From the NCBI RefSeq assembly GCF_017948245.1, contig NZ_CP072866.1:482134-546133 (forward strand): a stretch of DNA of 64,000 nucleotides, in the 5' to 3' direction. Shown here piece after piece: positions 27,268-35,427 of the stretch. Under the pieces are notes generated by a model. The model was not told where the DNA came from, searched no databases, and worked only from the letters and a program-made list of their open reading frames with translations. Source of the stretch: Rhizobium sp. NLR16a (GTDB taxonomy: Bacteria > Pseudomonadota > Alphaproteobacteria > Rhizobiales > Rhizobiaceae). Position numbers and translations under genes: made by a program. The first letter of the stretch is position 1. The number at the start of each line of letters is the position of its first letter.

Positions 27268-28256
27268 ACCGCATGATCATTCTGACGGAAGCGGAATTGC
27301 GCAAGATCGCGGTGCTCGATCGCGATGCGGTCGCCTGCATCGAGCAGGCTTTCGCGGCGCTTGCCACGAAGGCAGTCGCCATGCCGCCAATTCTGCGGCT
27401 CGACATTCCGGAATATCGGGGTGAGGTCGATGTGAAGACCGCCTATGTTCCGGGCATTGAAGGTTTCGCCATCAAGATCAGCCCCGGTTTCTTCGACAAT
27501 CCAAAGATCGGACTGCCGAGCACCAATGGCATGATGGTGCTGCTGTCCAGCCGAACCGGCCTGGTGCAGGCGCTGCTTCTGGACAATGGCTATCTCACGG
27601 ATGTGCGCACCGCGGCAGCCGGAGCCGTCGCTGCGAAATACCTGTCACGGCAAGACTCCAGCGTGGCCGCAATTTTCGGTGCCGGAATGCAGGCTCGGCT
27701 GCAACTCGAAGCACTGACGCTGGTGCGGCCTATCGCCGAGGCCAGGATCTGGGCCCGTGATGCCGCCAGGGCGCAGAAGGCAGCGGCCGAATTGAGCGGG
27801 AAACTTGGATTTCCCGTCAGTGCCGCCTCGGATCCGAGAGATGCAATCTCCGGCGCCGATATTATCGTGACCACCACGCCTGCGGAAAAACCGATCGTCG
27901 AAGCCGAGTGGCTCGAACCCGGGCAGCATCTGACAGCCATGGGGTCGGATGCGGAGCACAAGAACGAAATCGATCCGGCGGCCATCGTCCGGGCCGGTCT
28001 TTATGTCGCCGACAATCTGAAACAGACGCGCCGCCTCGGCGAATTGCACCACGCAATCGAAGCCGGTCTGGTCGCGGCCGATGCCGATCTTGCCGAGCTC
28101 GGCCGGATCGTTTCCGGTCGGACGGCGGGCAGAACGAGCAGCGACCAGATCACCATTGCCGACCTCACCGGCACCGGCATCCAGGACACTGCTATCGCCA
28201 CCCTTGCCTTCGCCCGCGCCGGCGCGATGAAGGCGGGGACCACATTCGAAAGCTGA
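27264..28256 (+). CDS. eutC: Ectoine utilisation protein EutC (ornithine cyclodeaminase family)
   Basis: 330 aa, ornithine cyclodeaminase/mu-crystallin fold with NAD-binding Rossmann motif VAAIFGAGMQARLQLEAL. VDVKTAYVPGIEGFAIKISP and LPSTNGMMVLLSSRTGLVQA are typical. Together with EutA and EutB it is needed for hydroxyectoine but not ectoine breakdown in studied bacteria. It is coupled to eutB by a 4-nt overlap with GGAGGGTGG before the start. Confidence 0.9.
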   Translation: MNRMIILTEAELRKIAVLDRDAVACIEQAFAALATKAVAMPPILRLDIPEYRGEVDVKTAYVPGIEGFAIKISPGFFDNPKIGLPSTNGMMVLLSSRTGLVQALLLDNGYLTDVRTAAAGAVAAKYLSRQDSSVAAIFGAGMQARLQLEALTLVRPIAEARIWARDAARAQKAAAELSGKLGFPVSAASDPRDAISGADIIVTTTPAEKPIVEAEWLEPGQHLTAMGSDAEHKNEIDPAAIVRAGLYVADNLKQTRRLGELHHAIEAGLVAADADLAELGRIVSGRTAGRTSSDQITIADLTGTGIQDTAIATLAFARAGAMKAGTTFES

Positions 28257-28288
28257 CCGGCGCGGCGCCGGAAAAGAAGGGAAGAAAC

Positions 28289-29470
28289 ATGACCCAGCCC
28301 AATCTGAAGTTTTCGCTCGGCGAATATGCCGCGCGGCTGGAAAAAACACGGCGTGCCATGGAAGCGAAGGGTGTGGACCTGCTTGTTGTCAGCGATCCCT
28401 CGAACATGGCCTGGTTGACCGGCTATGACGGTTGGTCCTTCTACGTGCACCAGGCGGTGATCGTGCCGCCGCAGGGTGAGCCGATCTGGTTCGGCCGCGG
28501 CCAGGACGCCAATGGTGCCAAGCTCACCGCCTATCTCACGCACGACAATATCGTCGGCTATCCCGATCACTACGTGCAATCCACCGAGCGTCATCCAATG
28601 GATTACCTCTCCGGCATCCTGACGGAGCGCGGCTTTGCCAAGCTGACGATCGGCGTCGAGATGGACAATTACTGGTTTTCGGCCGCCGCCTTCGCCGCGC
28701 TGCAGAGGCATCTGCCGAATGCGCGCTTCGTCGACGCGACCGCGCTGGTCAACTGGCAGCGCGCGGTCAAGAGCGAGACCGAAATCAAGTACATGCGCAA
28801 TGCGGCCCGGATCGTGGAAGCCATGCACGCCCGCATCTTCGACAAGATCGAAGTCGGCATGCGCAAGTGCGATCTGGTGGCGGAAATCTATGATGCCGGC
28901 ACGCGCGGCGTCGACGGCATCGGCGGCGACTATCCGGCCATCGTGCCGCTGCTCCCGTCCGGCGTCGAAGCATCCGCACCGCATCTGACCTGGGATGATC
29001 GGCCGTTGAAGAAGGGGGAGGGCACCTTCTTCGAGATTGCCGGCTGCTACAACCGCTATCATTTGCCGCTGTCGCGCACCGTCTTCCTCGGCAAGCCGAC
29101 GCAGGCCTTTCTCGACGCCGAAAAAGCGACCCTGGAAGGCATGGAAGCCGGTCTTGCGGTCGCCAGACCCGGCAATCGCTGCGAGGATATCGCCAATGCC
29201 TTCTTCACGGTGCTGAAGAAATACGGGATCGTCAAGGACAACCGCACGGGTTACCCGATCGGGCTTTCCTATCCGCCGGACTGGGGCGAGCGCACCATGA
29301 GCCTGCGGCCGGGCGACCGGACGGAGTTGAAGCCCGGCATGACCTTCCATTTCATGACCGGCCTCTGGCTCGAGGACATGGGTTTCGAGACGACGGAGAG
29401 CATCCTCATCACCGAGAGCGGTGTCGAATGCCTCGCCAGCGTTCCGCGCAAGCTGATGGTCAAGGATTGA
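28289..29470 (+). CDS. doeA: Ectoine hydrolase DoeA (EutD)
   Basis: 393 aa, creatinase/aminopeptidase-like M24 fold. The creatinase N-domain (VDLLVVSDPSNMAWLTGYDG) is followed by the catalytic domain, with SGVEASAPHLTWDDRPLKKG, FFEIAGCYNRYHLPLSRTVF and ETTESILITESGVECL. DoeA opens the ectoine ring to N-acetyl-diaminobutyrate. Length matches known DoeA proteins (about 390-400 aa). ATG 28289 follows AAGGGAAG; the gap to eutC is 32 nt and to doeB 7 nt. Confidence 0.92.
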   Translation: MTQPNLKFSLGEYAARLEKTRRAMEAKGVDLLVVSDPSNMAWLTGYDGWSFYVHQAVIVPPQGEPIWFGRGQDANGAKLTAYLTHDNIVGYPDHYVQSTERHPMDYLSGILTERGFAKLTIGVEMDNYWFSAAAFAALQRHLPNARFVDATALVNWQRAVKSETEIKYMRNAARIVEAMHARIFDKIEVGMRKCDLVAEIYDAGTRGVDGIGGDYPAIVPLLPSGVEASAPHLTWDDRPLKKGEGTFFEIAGCYNRYHLPLSRTVFLGKPTQAFLDAEKATLEGMEAGLAVARPGNRCEDIANAFFTVLKKYGIVKDNRTGYPIGLSYPPDWGERTMSLRPGDRTELKPGMTFHFMTGLWLEDMGFETTESILITESGVECLASVPRKLMVKD

Positions 29471-29477
29471 GGCTGTC

Positions 29478-30485
29478 ATGACAGAGACTGGCTTGCGGCC
29501 GTCGCCGATCAGCGCGACGGTGGATTTCGCCGCCGAGGGCGTCCAGCACGGTTTCCTGAGGCTGCCCTACAGTCGCGACGATTCCGCTTGGGGCTCGGTG
29601 ATGGTTCCGATAACGGTCATCAGGAACGGCAAGGGACCGACGGCGCTCCTGACCGGCGGCAATCACGGCGACGAGTACGAGGGGCCGATCGCGCTCTTCG
29701 ATCTCGCCCGTTCGCTGCAGGCAGAGGAGGTGAGCGGCGCTGTCATCATCGTGCCGGCAATGAATTACCCGGCATTCCTTGCGGGAACCCGGACCTCGCC
29801 GATCGACAGAGGCAACATGAACCGCAGCTTCCCGGGTCGTCCGGACGGTACGGTGACCGAAAAGATCGCCGATTATTTCCAGCGTGTGCTTCTGCCGATG
29901 GCGGATCTCGTGCTCGACTTCCACTCCGGCGGCAAGACGCTCGATTTTCTCCCGTTCTGCGCAGCGCACATCCTGCCGAACAAACAACAGGAGGCGCAGG
30001 CTTTCGATTTCGTGACAGCCTTTGCCGCACCCTATTCGATGAAGATGCTGGAGATCGATGCGGTCGGCATGTACGACACGGCGGCCGAGGAGATGGGCAA
30101 GATCTTCATCACGACCGAACTCGGCGGTGGAGGTACTGCCACGGCCAGAACAGCGGCGATCGCAAAACGCGGCACGATCAACGTGCTGCGGCATGCCGGT
30201 ATCGTCGCCGGTGCCGTCGATACCGGGCCAACGACCTGGCTTGATATGCCGGACGGCCGCTGTTTCTCCTTCGCGGAACAGGGCGGGTTGATCGAACCCG
30301 CCATCGACCTCGGCGAAGCGGTCGCCAAGGATGCTGTCATCGCCCGCATCTATCCGACCGGGAGGACGGGTGAGGCGCCGCGCGAGATCCGTGCCGCCAT
30401 GGACGGCATTCTCTGTGCGCGGCATTTCCCGGGGCTGGTCAAATCAGGCGACTGCGTTGGGGTCGTGGCGATTGTGACGAACTGA
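29478..30485 (+). CDS. doeB: N-acetyl-L-2,4-diaminobutyrate deacetylase DoeB (EutE)
   Basis: 335-aa succinylglutamate desuccinylase/aspartoacylase family zinc hydrolase. The zinc ligands H63 and E66 (GGNHGDEYEG) and H149 (LVLDFHSGGKT) are present, with the substrate segment RGNMNRSFPG. It removes the acetyl group from the DoeA product, giving diaminobutyrate for DoeD and DoeC, encoded leftward at 17260-20162. Last gene of the rightward ectoine operon, 44 nt from a convergent chemoreceptor gene. Confidence 0.93.
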   Translation: MTETGLRPSPISATVDFAAEGVQHGFLRLPYSRDDSAWGSVMVPITVIRNGKGPTALLTGGNHGDEYEGPIALFDLARSLQAEEVSGAVIIVPAMNYPAFLAGTRTSPIDRGNMNRSFPGRPDGTVTEKIADYFQRVLLPMADLVLDFHSGGKTLDFLPFCAAHILPNKQQEAQAFDFVTAFAAPYSMKMLEIDAVGMYDTAAEEMGKIFITTELGGGGTATARTAAIAKRGTINVLRHAGIVAGAVDTGPTTWLDMPDGRCFSFAEQGGLIEPAIDLGEAVAKDAVIARIYPTGRTGEAPREIRAAMDGILCARHFPGLVKSGDCVGVVAIVTN

Positions 30486-30529
30486 AATGACGGCGGGCGT
30501 GTGAGATGAATGTCACCCCTCGATCTGTG

Positions 30530-32407
30530 TCAAGCCGCCTTGCGCGCTCTTGACCCGGCAGCTGCCGCATTGGTTTGGAAGCGACCGACAATTCCTTCCA
30601 GCGTCTGCGTCTGGCTGCCGAGCGCGCGGCAGGCTGAGACCGTTTCCGCGGCCATGGCGGCGTTGTGCTGCGTGACCTCATCGAGCGCGTTGACGGAGGC
30701 GTTGATTTCCCCGATCGCCACCGCCTGCTCGGAGGAAACCGAAACGATGCGGGCGATCAGGCCGGCGACCTGCTCGACCTGACCTTCGATTTCCGTAAGC
30801 GCCCTGCCGGTGCGGTTGACAAGCTCCACGCCGGTGGAAACCTGAGACGATGACGTGGAAATCAGAGATCTGATCTCCTTGGCGGCGTTGGCTGATCGAA
30901 GAGCGAGCTCGCGCACTTCCTGCGCCACAACGGCGAAGCCTTTGCCGGCCTCGCCGGCGCGGGCGGCTTCGACGCCGGCGTTGAGCGCCAGAAGATTGGT
31001 CTGGAAGGCGATCTCGTCGATGACGTTGACGATCTCGCCGATCTGGGCGGACGAACCTTCGATCTTCTGCATGGCGGCGATCGCATCGCGAACGATGGCC
31101 GCCGAATGTTCGGCGCTGCTGCGCGTCTCGGCCATCATGCCGGTCGCCTTGCCGGCATGGTTCGAAGCATCCTTGGCCTTGGCGTTCATTTCGCCGAGCG
31201 CACTCGTAGCCTCTTCAAGCATCGCTGCCTGCTGTTCGGTGCGTAATGCAAGGCTGTCGGCGGCATCCGTGATGCCGGCGGAGGAGCTGCCGACCTGCCT
31301 GGAGGTCTGGGCGACCTCCGCAATTGAGGCGGAAAGCGCGTTCATGCTGTCGTTGAACTTGGCGCGCAAGCTCTCATAGGCGGCGGCAAAGGATGTCGTG
31401 ATACGGCAATCAAGATTGCCGTGCGACAGCTGGTCCAGGCCATATGTCAACTCGTTGATAACTGTTTCGCGTGTCCGCTCCTCGGCCGCCTTCTCGGCCA
31501 TTTGGCTGCGCTCGCGTTCGAATTCGGCATCGCGAAGGGCCGCTTCGCGCTTTTGCGCGTCCTGGCGTTCCAGCGCATTGCGACGGAAGACCGCGACTGC
31601 CTTGGACATGGCGCCGATCTCGTCTGAACGGTTCGCATAGGGAACTTCGGTTGAAAAATCGCCCTCGGCAAGGTTGCGCATATAGGCCTTCATGCCGTCG
31701 AGCGGCACGATTGCCCGGCGGCGCAGGAGATAGAGCCCCGCCAGCAGCAGAGTGAAGGAGCCGAAGCCGGCAGCGCCCGCACAGATCGTCCAGGTCACGA
31801 TTTCCGAAGCTGCGTTCTTTTCCTCGCCCTTCAGGAAAGCGTCGGAATTGGCGACGAGCTTCTCTACAGCATCCTGGTGCGCATGGAAGGCGACGCGCAA
31901 TTGCTCGATCGCGCCGTGGGCCCTGTCTTCATCCTTTGCTTTCAGGGCCGGGATGATCTCGCGGTTCATCACGTCCCAGAATGCATCGCCCTTCGTCAGC
32001 ACATCGTTTTCAAGCTCGTCCTTCAAAGCCTGCGGCAGCCTGGTGGTTTTCCAATAGGCGCGACGGTCGTCGTAAGCGGCTTTCAGATTGGCGATCTTCG
32101 CCAGATTGGTTTCGGTGAGTTCGGGGAATTTGCTCGCCTCGAAGGAGAGCATATAGGACTCGACCACGAAGAGCGGCGGCGGCAATATATCGGCGATGAG
32201 ATCCTTGCCGTAGACCACCTGCTCGTAAACCGGGCCGTTGACTTTCAGCCTTTCAAGCGCCGATTGCTGCAATCCAATCGACATGAAAAGACCGGCTGAA
32301 ACGGCGATGCCAAACGCCACCAGGCTGCGCGCAATGGTAAATGCCAAGACTCTCTCCAAATAACTTTGGGCTTCTCTTCTTCGAGATGCCTGATTTACAC
32401 ATGCCAT
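30530..32407 (-). CDS. Methyl-accepting chemotaxis protein
   Basis: 625 aa. A first membrane span (about residues 24-46), a periplasmic sensor of about 150 helical residues, a second span (about 204-228), a HAMP region ([20 protein letters not shown]) and a long cytoplasmic coiled coil follow in order. The signalling tip contains [20 protein letters not shown]. It should steer flagellar motion to an unknown ligand. The annotated ATG gives a non-hydrophobic 20-residue lead; a TTG at residue 21 behind GGAGAGAG is an alternative start. Convergent with doeB, so an osmolyte ligand is conceivable but unproven. Confidence 0.92.
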   Translation of the reverse strand: MACVNQASRRREAQSYLERVLAFTIARSLVAFGIAVSAGLFMSIGLQQSALERLKVNGPVYEQVVYGKDLIADILPPPLFVVESYMLSFEASKFPELTETNLAKIANLKAAYDDRRAYWKTTRLPQALKDELENDVLTKGDAFWDVMNREIIPALKAKDEDRAHGAIEQLRVAFHAHQDAVEKLVANSDAFLKGEEKNAASEIVTWTICAGAAGFGSFTLLLAGLYLLRRRAIVPLDGMKAYMRNLAEGDFSTEVPYANRSDEIGAMSKAVAVFRRNALERQDAQKREAALRDAEFERERSQMAEKAAEERTRETVINELTYGLDQLSHGNLDCRITTSFAAAYESLRAKFNDSMNALSASIAEVAQTSRQVGSSSAGITDAADSLALRTEQQAAMLEEATSALGEMNAKAKDASNHAGKATGMMAETRSSAEHSAAIVRDAIAAMQKIEGSSAQIGEIVNVIDEIAFQTNLLALNAGVEAARAGEAGKGFAVVAQEVRELALRSANAAKEIRSLISTSSSQVSTGVELVNRTGRALTEIEGQVEQVAGLIARIVSVSSEQAVAIGEINASVNALDEVTQHNAAMAAETVSACRALGSQTQTLEGIVGRFQTNAAAAGSRARKAA

Positions 32408-32584
32408 TATTTCTCAAGAACGCTGAGATATGGTTAATTCTTTAGAATGTGGGAGGCTCCAAAAGATCTTCCCAGACTGCCCAAAATTGGGGTGATCCGC
32501 GAAACGCTTCTAGGTATCAAGCCATCAATTGCCATCTTGATGGCGCATCTGGAGCGCGCTATATCTGTCGTAAAGGAAATTAAC

Positions 32585-32833
32585 ATGGCCGAACCCCAGC
32601 TTTCCGTACGAAGTGCAAGGGCGCGTGACCTTGCTCATCGACTCGCCCGCCGCGAAAACCGCTCGATAGCCGATATCGTCGAGCGGGCGCTCGAATCCTA
32701 TGAAATACGCGAGGCCGGCCGTGAGCCGGCATCGTCCTTCTACAACAGGCTCTCGCAGCAAAGTGGGACGGATATTGACCTCGAGGCCGTCCTGAAAGAA
32801 GACCGGCAGGCGCATAAAGGCATCGAGCTTTGA
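32585..32833 (+). CDS. vapB: VapB/FitA-type antitoxin
   Basis: 82 aa. The N-terminal half (AEPQLSVRSARARDLAHRLA followed by RRENRSIADIVERALESYEI) is a short DNA-binding antitoxin of the Rv0623/PSK type; the C-terminal part wraps the toxin. The frame is open upstream, but ATG 32585 follows AAAGGAAATTAAC. Its stop overlaps the TTG start of vapC by 4 nt, so both proteins are made together. It should neutralise VapC and repress the operon. Confidence 0.85.
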   Translation: MAEPQLSVRSARARDLAHRLARRENRSIADIVERALESYEIREAGREPASSFYNRLSQQSGTDIDLEAVLKEDRQAHKGIEL

Positions 32834-33243
32834 TTTTTCTCGATACCAACGTCGTCTCGGAGACGTTGAGAAAATCGCCTGATGAAGCGGTAATCGCATG
32901 GCTGGTTCGTCATGATGCTGAACTGGCACTGCCCACGGTGACGATTGCCGAGATCGCTTTCGGTATCCAGAAGATCCGGCCGGACCAACGAGCCGAGCGC
33001 CTCGAACAGGGACTTTCCGACTGGCGGCGCCGCTTCGCGGACCGGATTTTTGGCCTGACCGAAGAAGCCGCTCTTGCCTATGGCGAGATCATGGGGACCG
33101 CAGCTCATCAGGGGCGCGGCATGTCAGCGCCGGATGGCATGATCGCAGCTATTGCGAGGGTTAATGGCGGTCGGCTCGCGACGCGAAACCTGAGCGATTT
33201 CGTGACCACGAACCTTGAATTGATTTCCCCGTGGGAGTTTTGA
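32830..33243 (+). CDS. vapC: VapC/FitB-type PIN-domain toxin ribonuclease
   Basis: 137 aa with the PIN acidic quartet visible: D5 (FLDTNVVSE), E41 (TIAEIAFG), D102 (GMSAPDGMIAAIA) and D123 (TRNLSDF). Such toxins cut tRNA or other RNA when the antitoxin decays; on a plasmid they stabilise inheritance. The TTG start lies inside the antitoxin stop (TTGA). The complete active site suggests a functional pair. Confidence 0.88.
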   Translation: MIFLDTNVVSETLRKSPDEAVIAWLVRHDAELALPTVTIAEIAFGIQKIRPDQRAERLEQGLSDWRRRFADRIFGLTEEAALAYGEIMGTAAHQGRGMSAPDGMIAAIARVNGGRLATRNLSDFVTTNLELISPWEF

Positions 33244-33348
33244 TCTGAGAAGCACCGCAGCCACGAACCTGAAGCCAAGCCGACCAGTTTTGTAATTTGC
33301 CAAGAGACGACGCGATCGTCGCAATACTTACATTGACAACGGCGCCAC

Positions 33349-33501
33349 TCAAGCCAATCGCATCAGCATGTCGTTGAGGTTGCCGATCTCTCGCAGCAGT
33401 TCGATCAGCCTGTCCGTGTCGTCTTGGCTGAGCCGGCCGCTTCCGCCGCTTTTATCCCAGAGATGCTGGAATTGCTGGCTCATCTCACGCGCGCTATGCA
33501 T
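33349..33501 (-). CDS. Small helical hypothetical protein
   Basis: A 50-aa frame (MHSAREMSQQFQHLWDKSGG onward, ending LREIGNLNDMLMRLA) with amphipathic helical character. It lies 44 nt downstream of the EF-hand gene and in the same direction. The frame is open further upstream into the EF-hand gene, so the start is uncertain, and no good ribosome site is visible. No family recognised. Confidence 0.4.
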   Translation of the reverse strand: MHSAREMSQQFQHLWDKSGGSGRLSQDDTDRLIELLREIGNLNDMLMRLA

Positions 33502-33544
33502 GATTTCGATGATTTGCGCGCGGTTTTCCCAGGTCCTGCCGGCG

Positions 33545-34408
33545 TCAGGCCGCGGACTGTGTGGACAATGAACCGGTGCCTGAGGTGTCGAGCAGATCGA
33601 AGAGCTGGCTCGCCTGGCTTTCGGTGACATCGTCAGGCTTGCCGGCCATGAATTCGTCGAGGCTCACCACCCCATCTCCATTCGTATCGAGATCGGAAAG
33701 CAGGGAGGCGAACTGGTCTTCGTCCTCGGACGGCGGCGGCCCCTGGGGACGCTCCGACTGCTGGGCGGACATGGCTTGGGTTGCCGCGTCGACCGACAGC
33801 GAACCGGCGCCCTCGCTGTCGAAGCTGTCGAACAGCGTTCCTGTCTGATTTTCGCTGACATCGGACGGACGGCCTGCGACGAATTCGGCCTTGCTGACGA
33901 GTCCGTCGCCATCGGTATCGAGATCGGCGAGCATGGACGCCAGCTGATCATCGTCGCCTGGCGGCGGCGGGGGCGCGCCATCGGGACGTTCCGACCGCTG
34001 GGCGGACATCGCCTCGGCGAGTGCATCGACCGACAGCGAGCCTGCGCCTTCGCTGTCGAAGCTGTCGAACAGCGTTCCTGCCTGATCCTCGCTGACATCG
34101 GACGGCCGGGCCGCGACGAACTCGGGCTTGCTCACATAGCCGTCGGTATCCAGATCGGCAACGTCCATGCCTGCGCCGCCGTCGGCTTCGCCGGTGGAGC
34201 CGGACTGGTCGAAACGGTTCATTGCCAGCGTCACCAGCTGGGCCATCAGTTTGTCGGCGCTGCTGGACGAGTCTTCGTCGAGCTGCCTGCTTGTGGTTGA
34301 TTTTTTCGCCGAAACCGTACTACAGGATAGGATGTCCTGGGATGTGGATGTCGAGCTCTTGCTATAGGAATGGGAAGAGACTGACGTGGCGGCCGAAATG
34401 GTCGTCAT
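33545..34408 (-). CDS. EF-hand calcium-binding repeat protein
   Basis: 287 aa. After a Ser/Thr-rich N-terminus come six EF-hand-like units in three pairs. Canonical loops are DTDGDGLVSKAE and DTNGDGVVSLDE. The first unit, DTDGYVSKPE, lacks two loop residues, and the even units (DSEGAGSLSVD, DTSGTGSLS) are weaker. Proline-rich linkers such as PDGAPPPPPGDDD separate the pairs. There is no obvious signal peptide; relatives in rhizobia have unknown roles. The first and second pairs are almost the same sequence, a recent internal duplication. Divergent from the TetR gene, with a shared operator-like dyad between them. Confidence 0.85.
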   Translation of the reverse strand: MTTISAATSVSSHSYSKSSTSTSQDILSCSTVSAKKSTTSRQLDEDSSSSADKLMAQLVTLAMNRFDQSGSTGEADGGAGMDVADLDTDGYVSKPEFVAARPSDVSEDQAGTLFDSFDSEGAGSLSVDALAEAMSAQRSERPDGAPPPPPGDDDQLASMLADLDTDGDGLVSKAEFVAGRPSDVSENQTGTLFDSFDSEGAGSLSVDAATQAMSAQQSERPQGPPPSEDEDQFASLLSDLDTNGDGVVSLDEFMAGKPDDVTESQASQLFDLLDTSGTGSLSTQSAA

Positions 34409-34449
34409 AGGCGCTCCATCGCTTGAGGGTGGGGATGCAACGCATTACA

Positions 34450-34463
34450 GAACTTATGGGTTC
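34450..34463. promoter_or_regulatory. Dyad GAAC-N6-GTTC between EF-hand gene and tetR
   Basis: GAAC-TTATGG-GTTC lies 41 nt upstream of the EF-hand gene in the divergent tetR promoter region. A dyad of identical form occurs before the DUF1217 gene. It is the likely binding site of the TetR regulator. Confidence 0.5.
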
Positions 34464-34570
34464 TCTAAATCGAATTTACTAATGCCACAACCGAAAAAAT
34501 CATCCCTCAGAAATAACAGGCTGCTTCTCGCGATCGTTGGCATGCGCGTCGGCAAAGCGGTCTGATCGTC

Positions 34571-35218
34571 ATGGATATCGTCGACGACCCCGCAGATGAG
34601 CCGCGCAAAAGAGGCAGGCCTAAAGTCTCCAGCGATGAAGACAAGCGGACGCATATCGTCGAGGTCGCCCGCCGCGTTTTCGTAAAATACGGTTATGCCG
34701 GAAGCACGACCGCGATCGTCGCCTCGGAGGCGGGTGTCTCCAAGCAGACGCTCTACAAGCTGTTTCAGAGCAAGGAAGAGCTGTTTGCCGCCGTGGTCGG
34801 CGCGCATCGGCGCCTGATGCTCGACCTGCCGAGGCCTGCCGAAGATATCTCGATCGCCGAGAGTCTCGAGCGTATCTTCATGATCGACATGGACGAGGAT
34901 ACGGATGCGGAACGCGCCGGCTTCCTACAGCTTGTCTTTCGCGAAGCGGCTCAGTTCCCCGAGCTTATCGACATTCTCCAGCGCGAAGGCATACTCGCCA
35001 GCCGGCAGCATCTCGCCGACTGGCTGAGCGATCGCCGGTCGGAAGGTAGGCTGTCGCTGGATGATCCGGAGAGCGGCGCCCGCATGCTGATGGATATGAT
35101 CTTTGGCGGCATGGGCCCTCCGGAAGGCCGCGTGCAAGCCTGGCCGGACCGGACCCTGATGCTGGCCCATCTTCACCGCTGCATCGCGATCTTCGCCGCC
35201 GGTGTCGGGGCCGCTTGA
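34571..35218 (+). CDS. TetR/AcrR-family transcriptional regulator
   Basis: 215 aa. The N-terminal helix-turn-helix (IVEVARRVFVKYGYAGSTTA, EAGVSKQTLYKLFQSKEELF) is canonical and is preceded by a basic arm PRKRGRPK. The C-terminal ligand domain is of the AefR/TetR_C type. It is divergent from the EF-hand gene and upstream of the DUF1217 gene; both flanking promoters carry the same dyad, so it probably represses these neighbours and itself. Ligand unknown. Confidence 0.88.
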   Translation: MDIVDDPADEPRKRGRPKVSSDEDKRTHIVEVARRVFVKYGYAGSTTAIVASEAGVSKQTLYKLFQSKEELFAAVVGAHRRLMLDLPRPAEDISIAESLERIFMIDMDEDTDAERAGFLQLVFREAAQFPELIDILQREGILASRQHLADWLSDRRSEGRLSLDDPESGARMLMDMIFGGMGPPEGRVQAWPDRTLMLAHLHRCIAIFAAGVGAA

Positions 35219-35275
35219 ACTGGTGGTGGAGATCCCTCGATTTCAAGCTTCCAATTCCCGATTGGATGATTTATA

Positions 35276-35289
35276 GAACTATAGAGTTC
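35276..35289. promoter_or_regulatory. Dyad GAAC-N6-GTTC upstream of the DUF1217 gene
   Basis: GAAC-TATAGA-GTTC matches the dyad before tetR in arms and spacing, and is followed by a similar TTAAGTCGA tail (site 1: CTAAATCGA). It lies 138 nt before the TTG start of the DUF1217 gene. Confidence 0.5.
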
Positions 35290-35427
35290 CATTAAGTCGA
35301 TTCGGCCACATGCAGGTGGCTGTGCTTCGCCATGACCGGCGACGATATTCCCGTAAAGACGAAAAGTTCCACCGTGGCTGCCGGCAGGCTTTCACGCGCG
35401 TTGACGCGCCTATGAAGAGGACGGACG

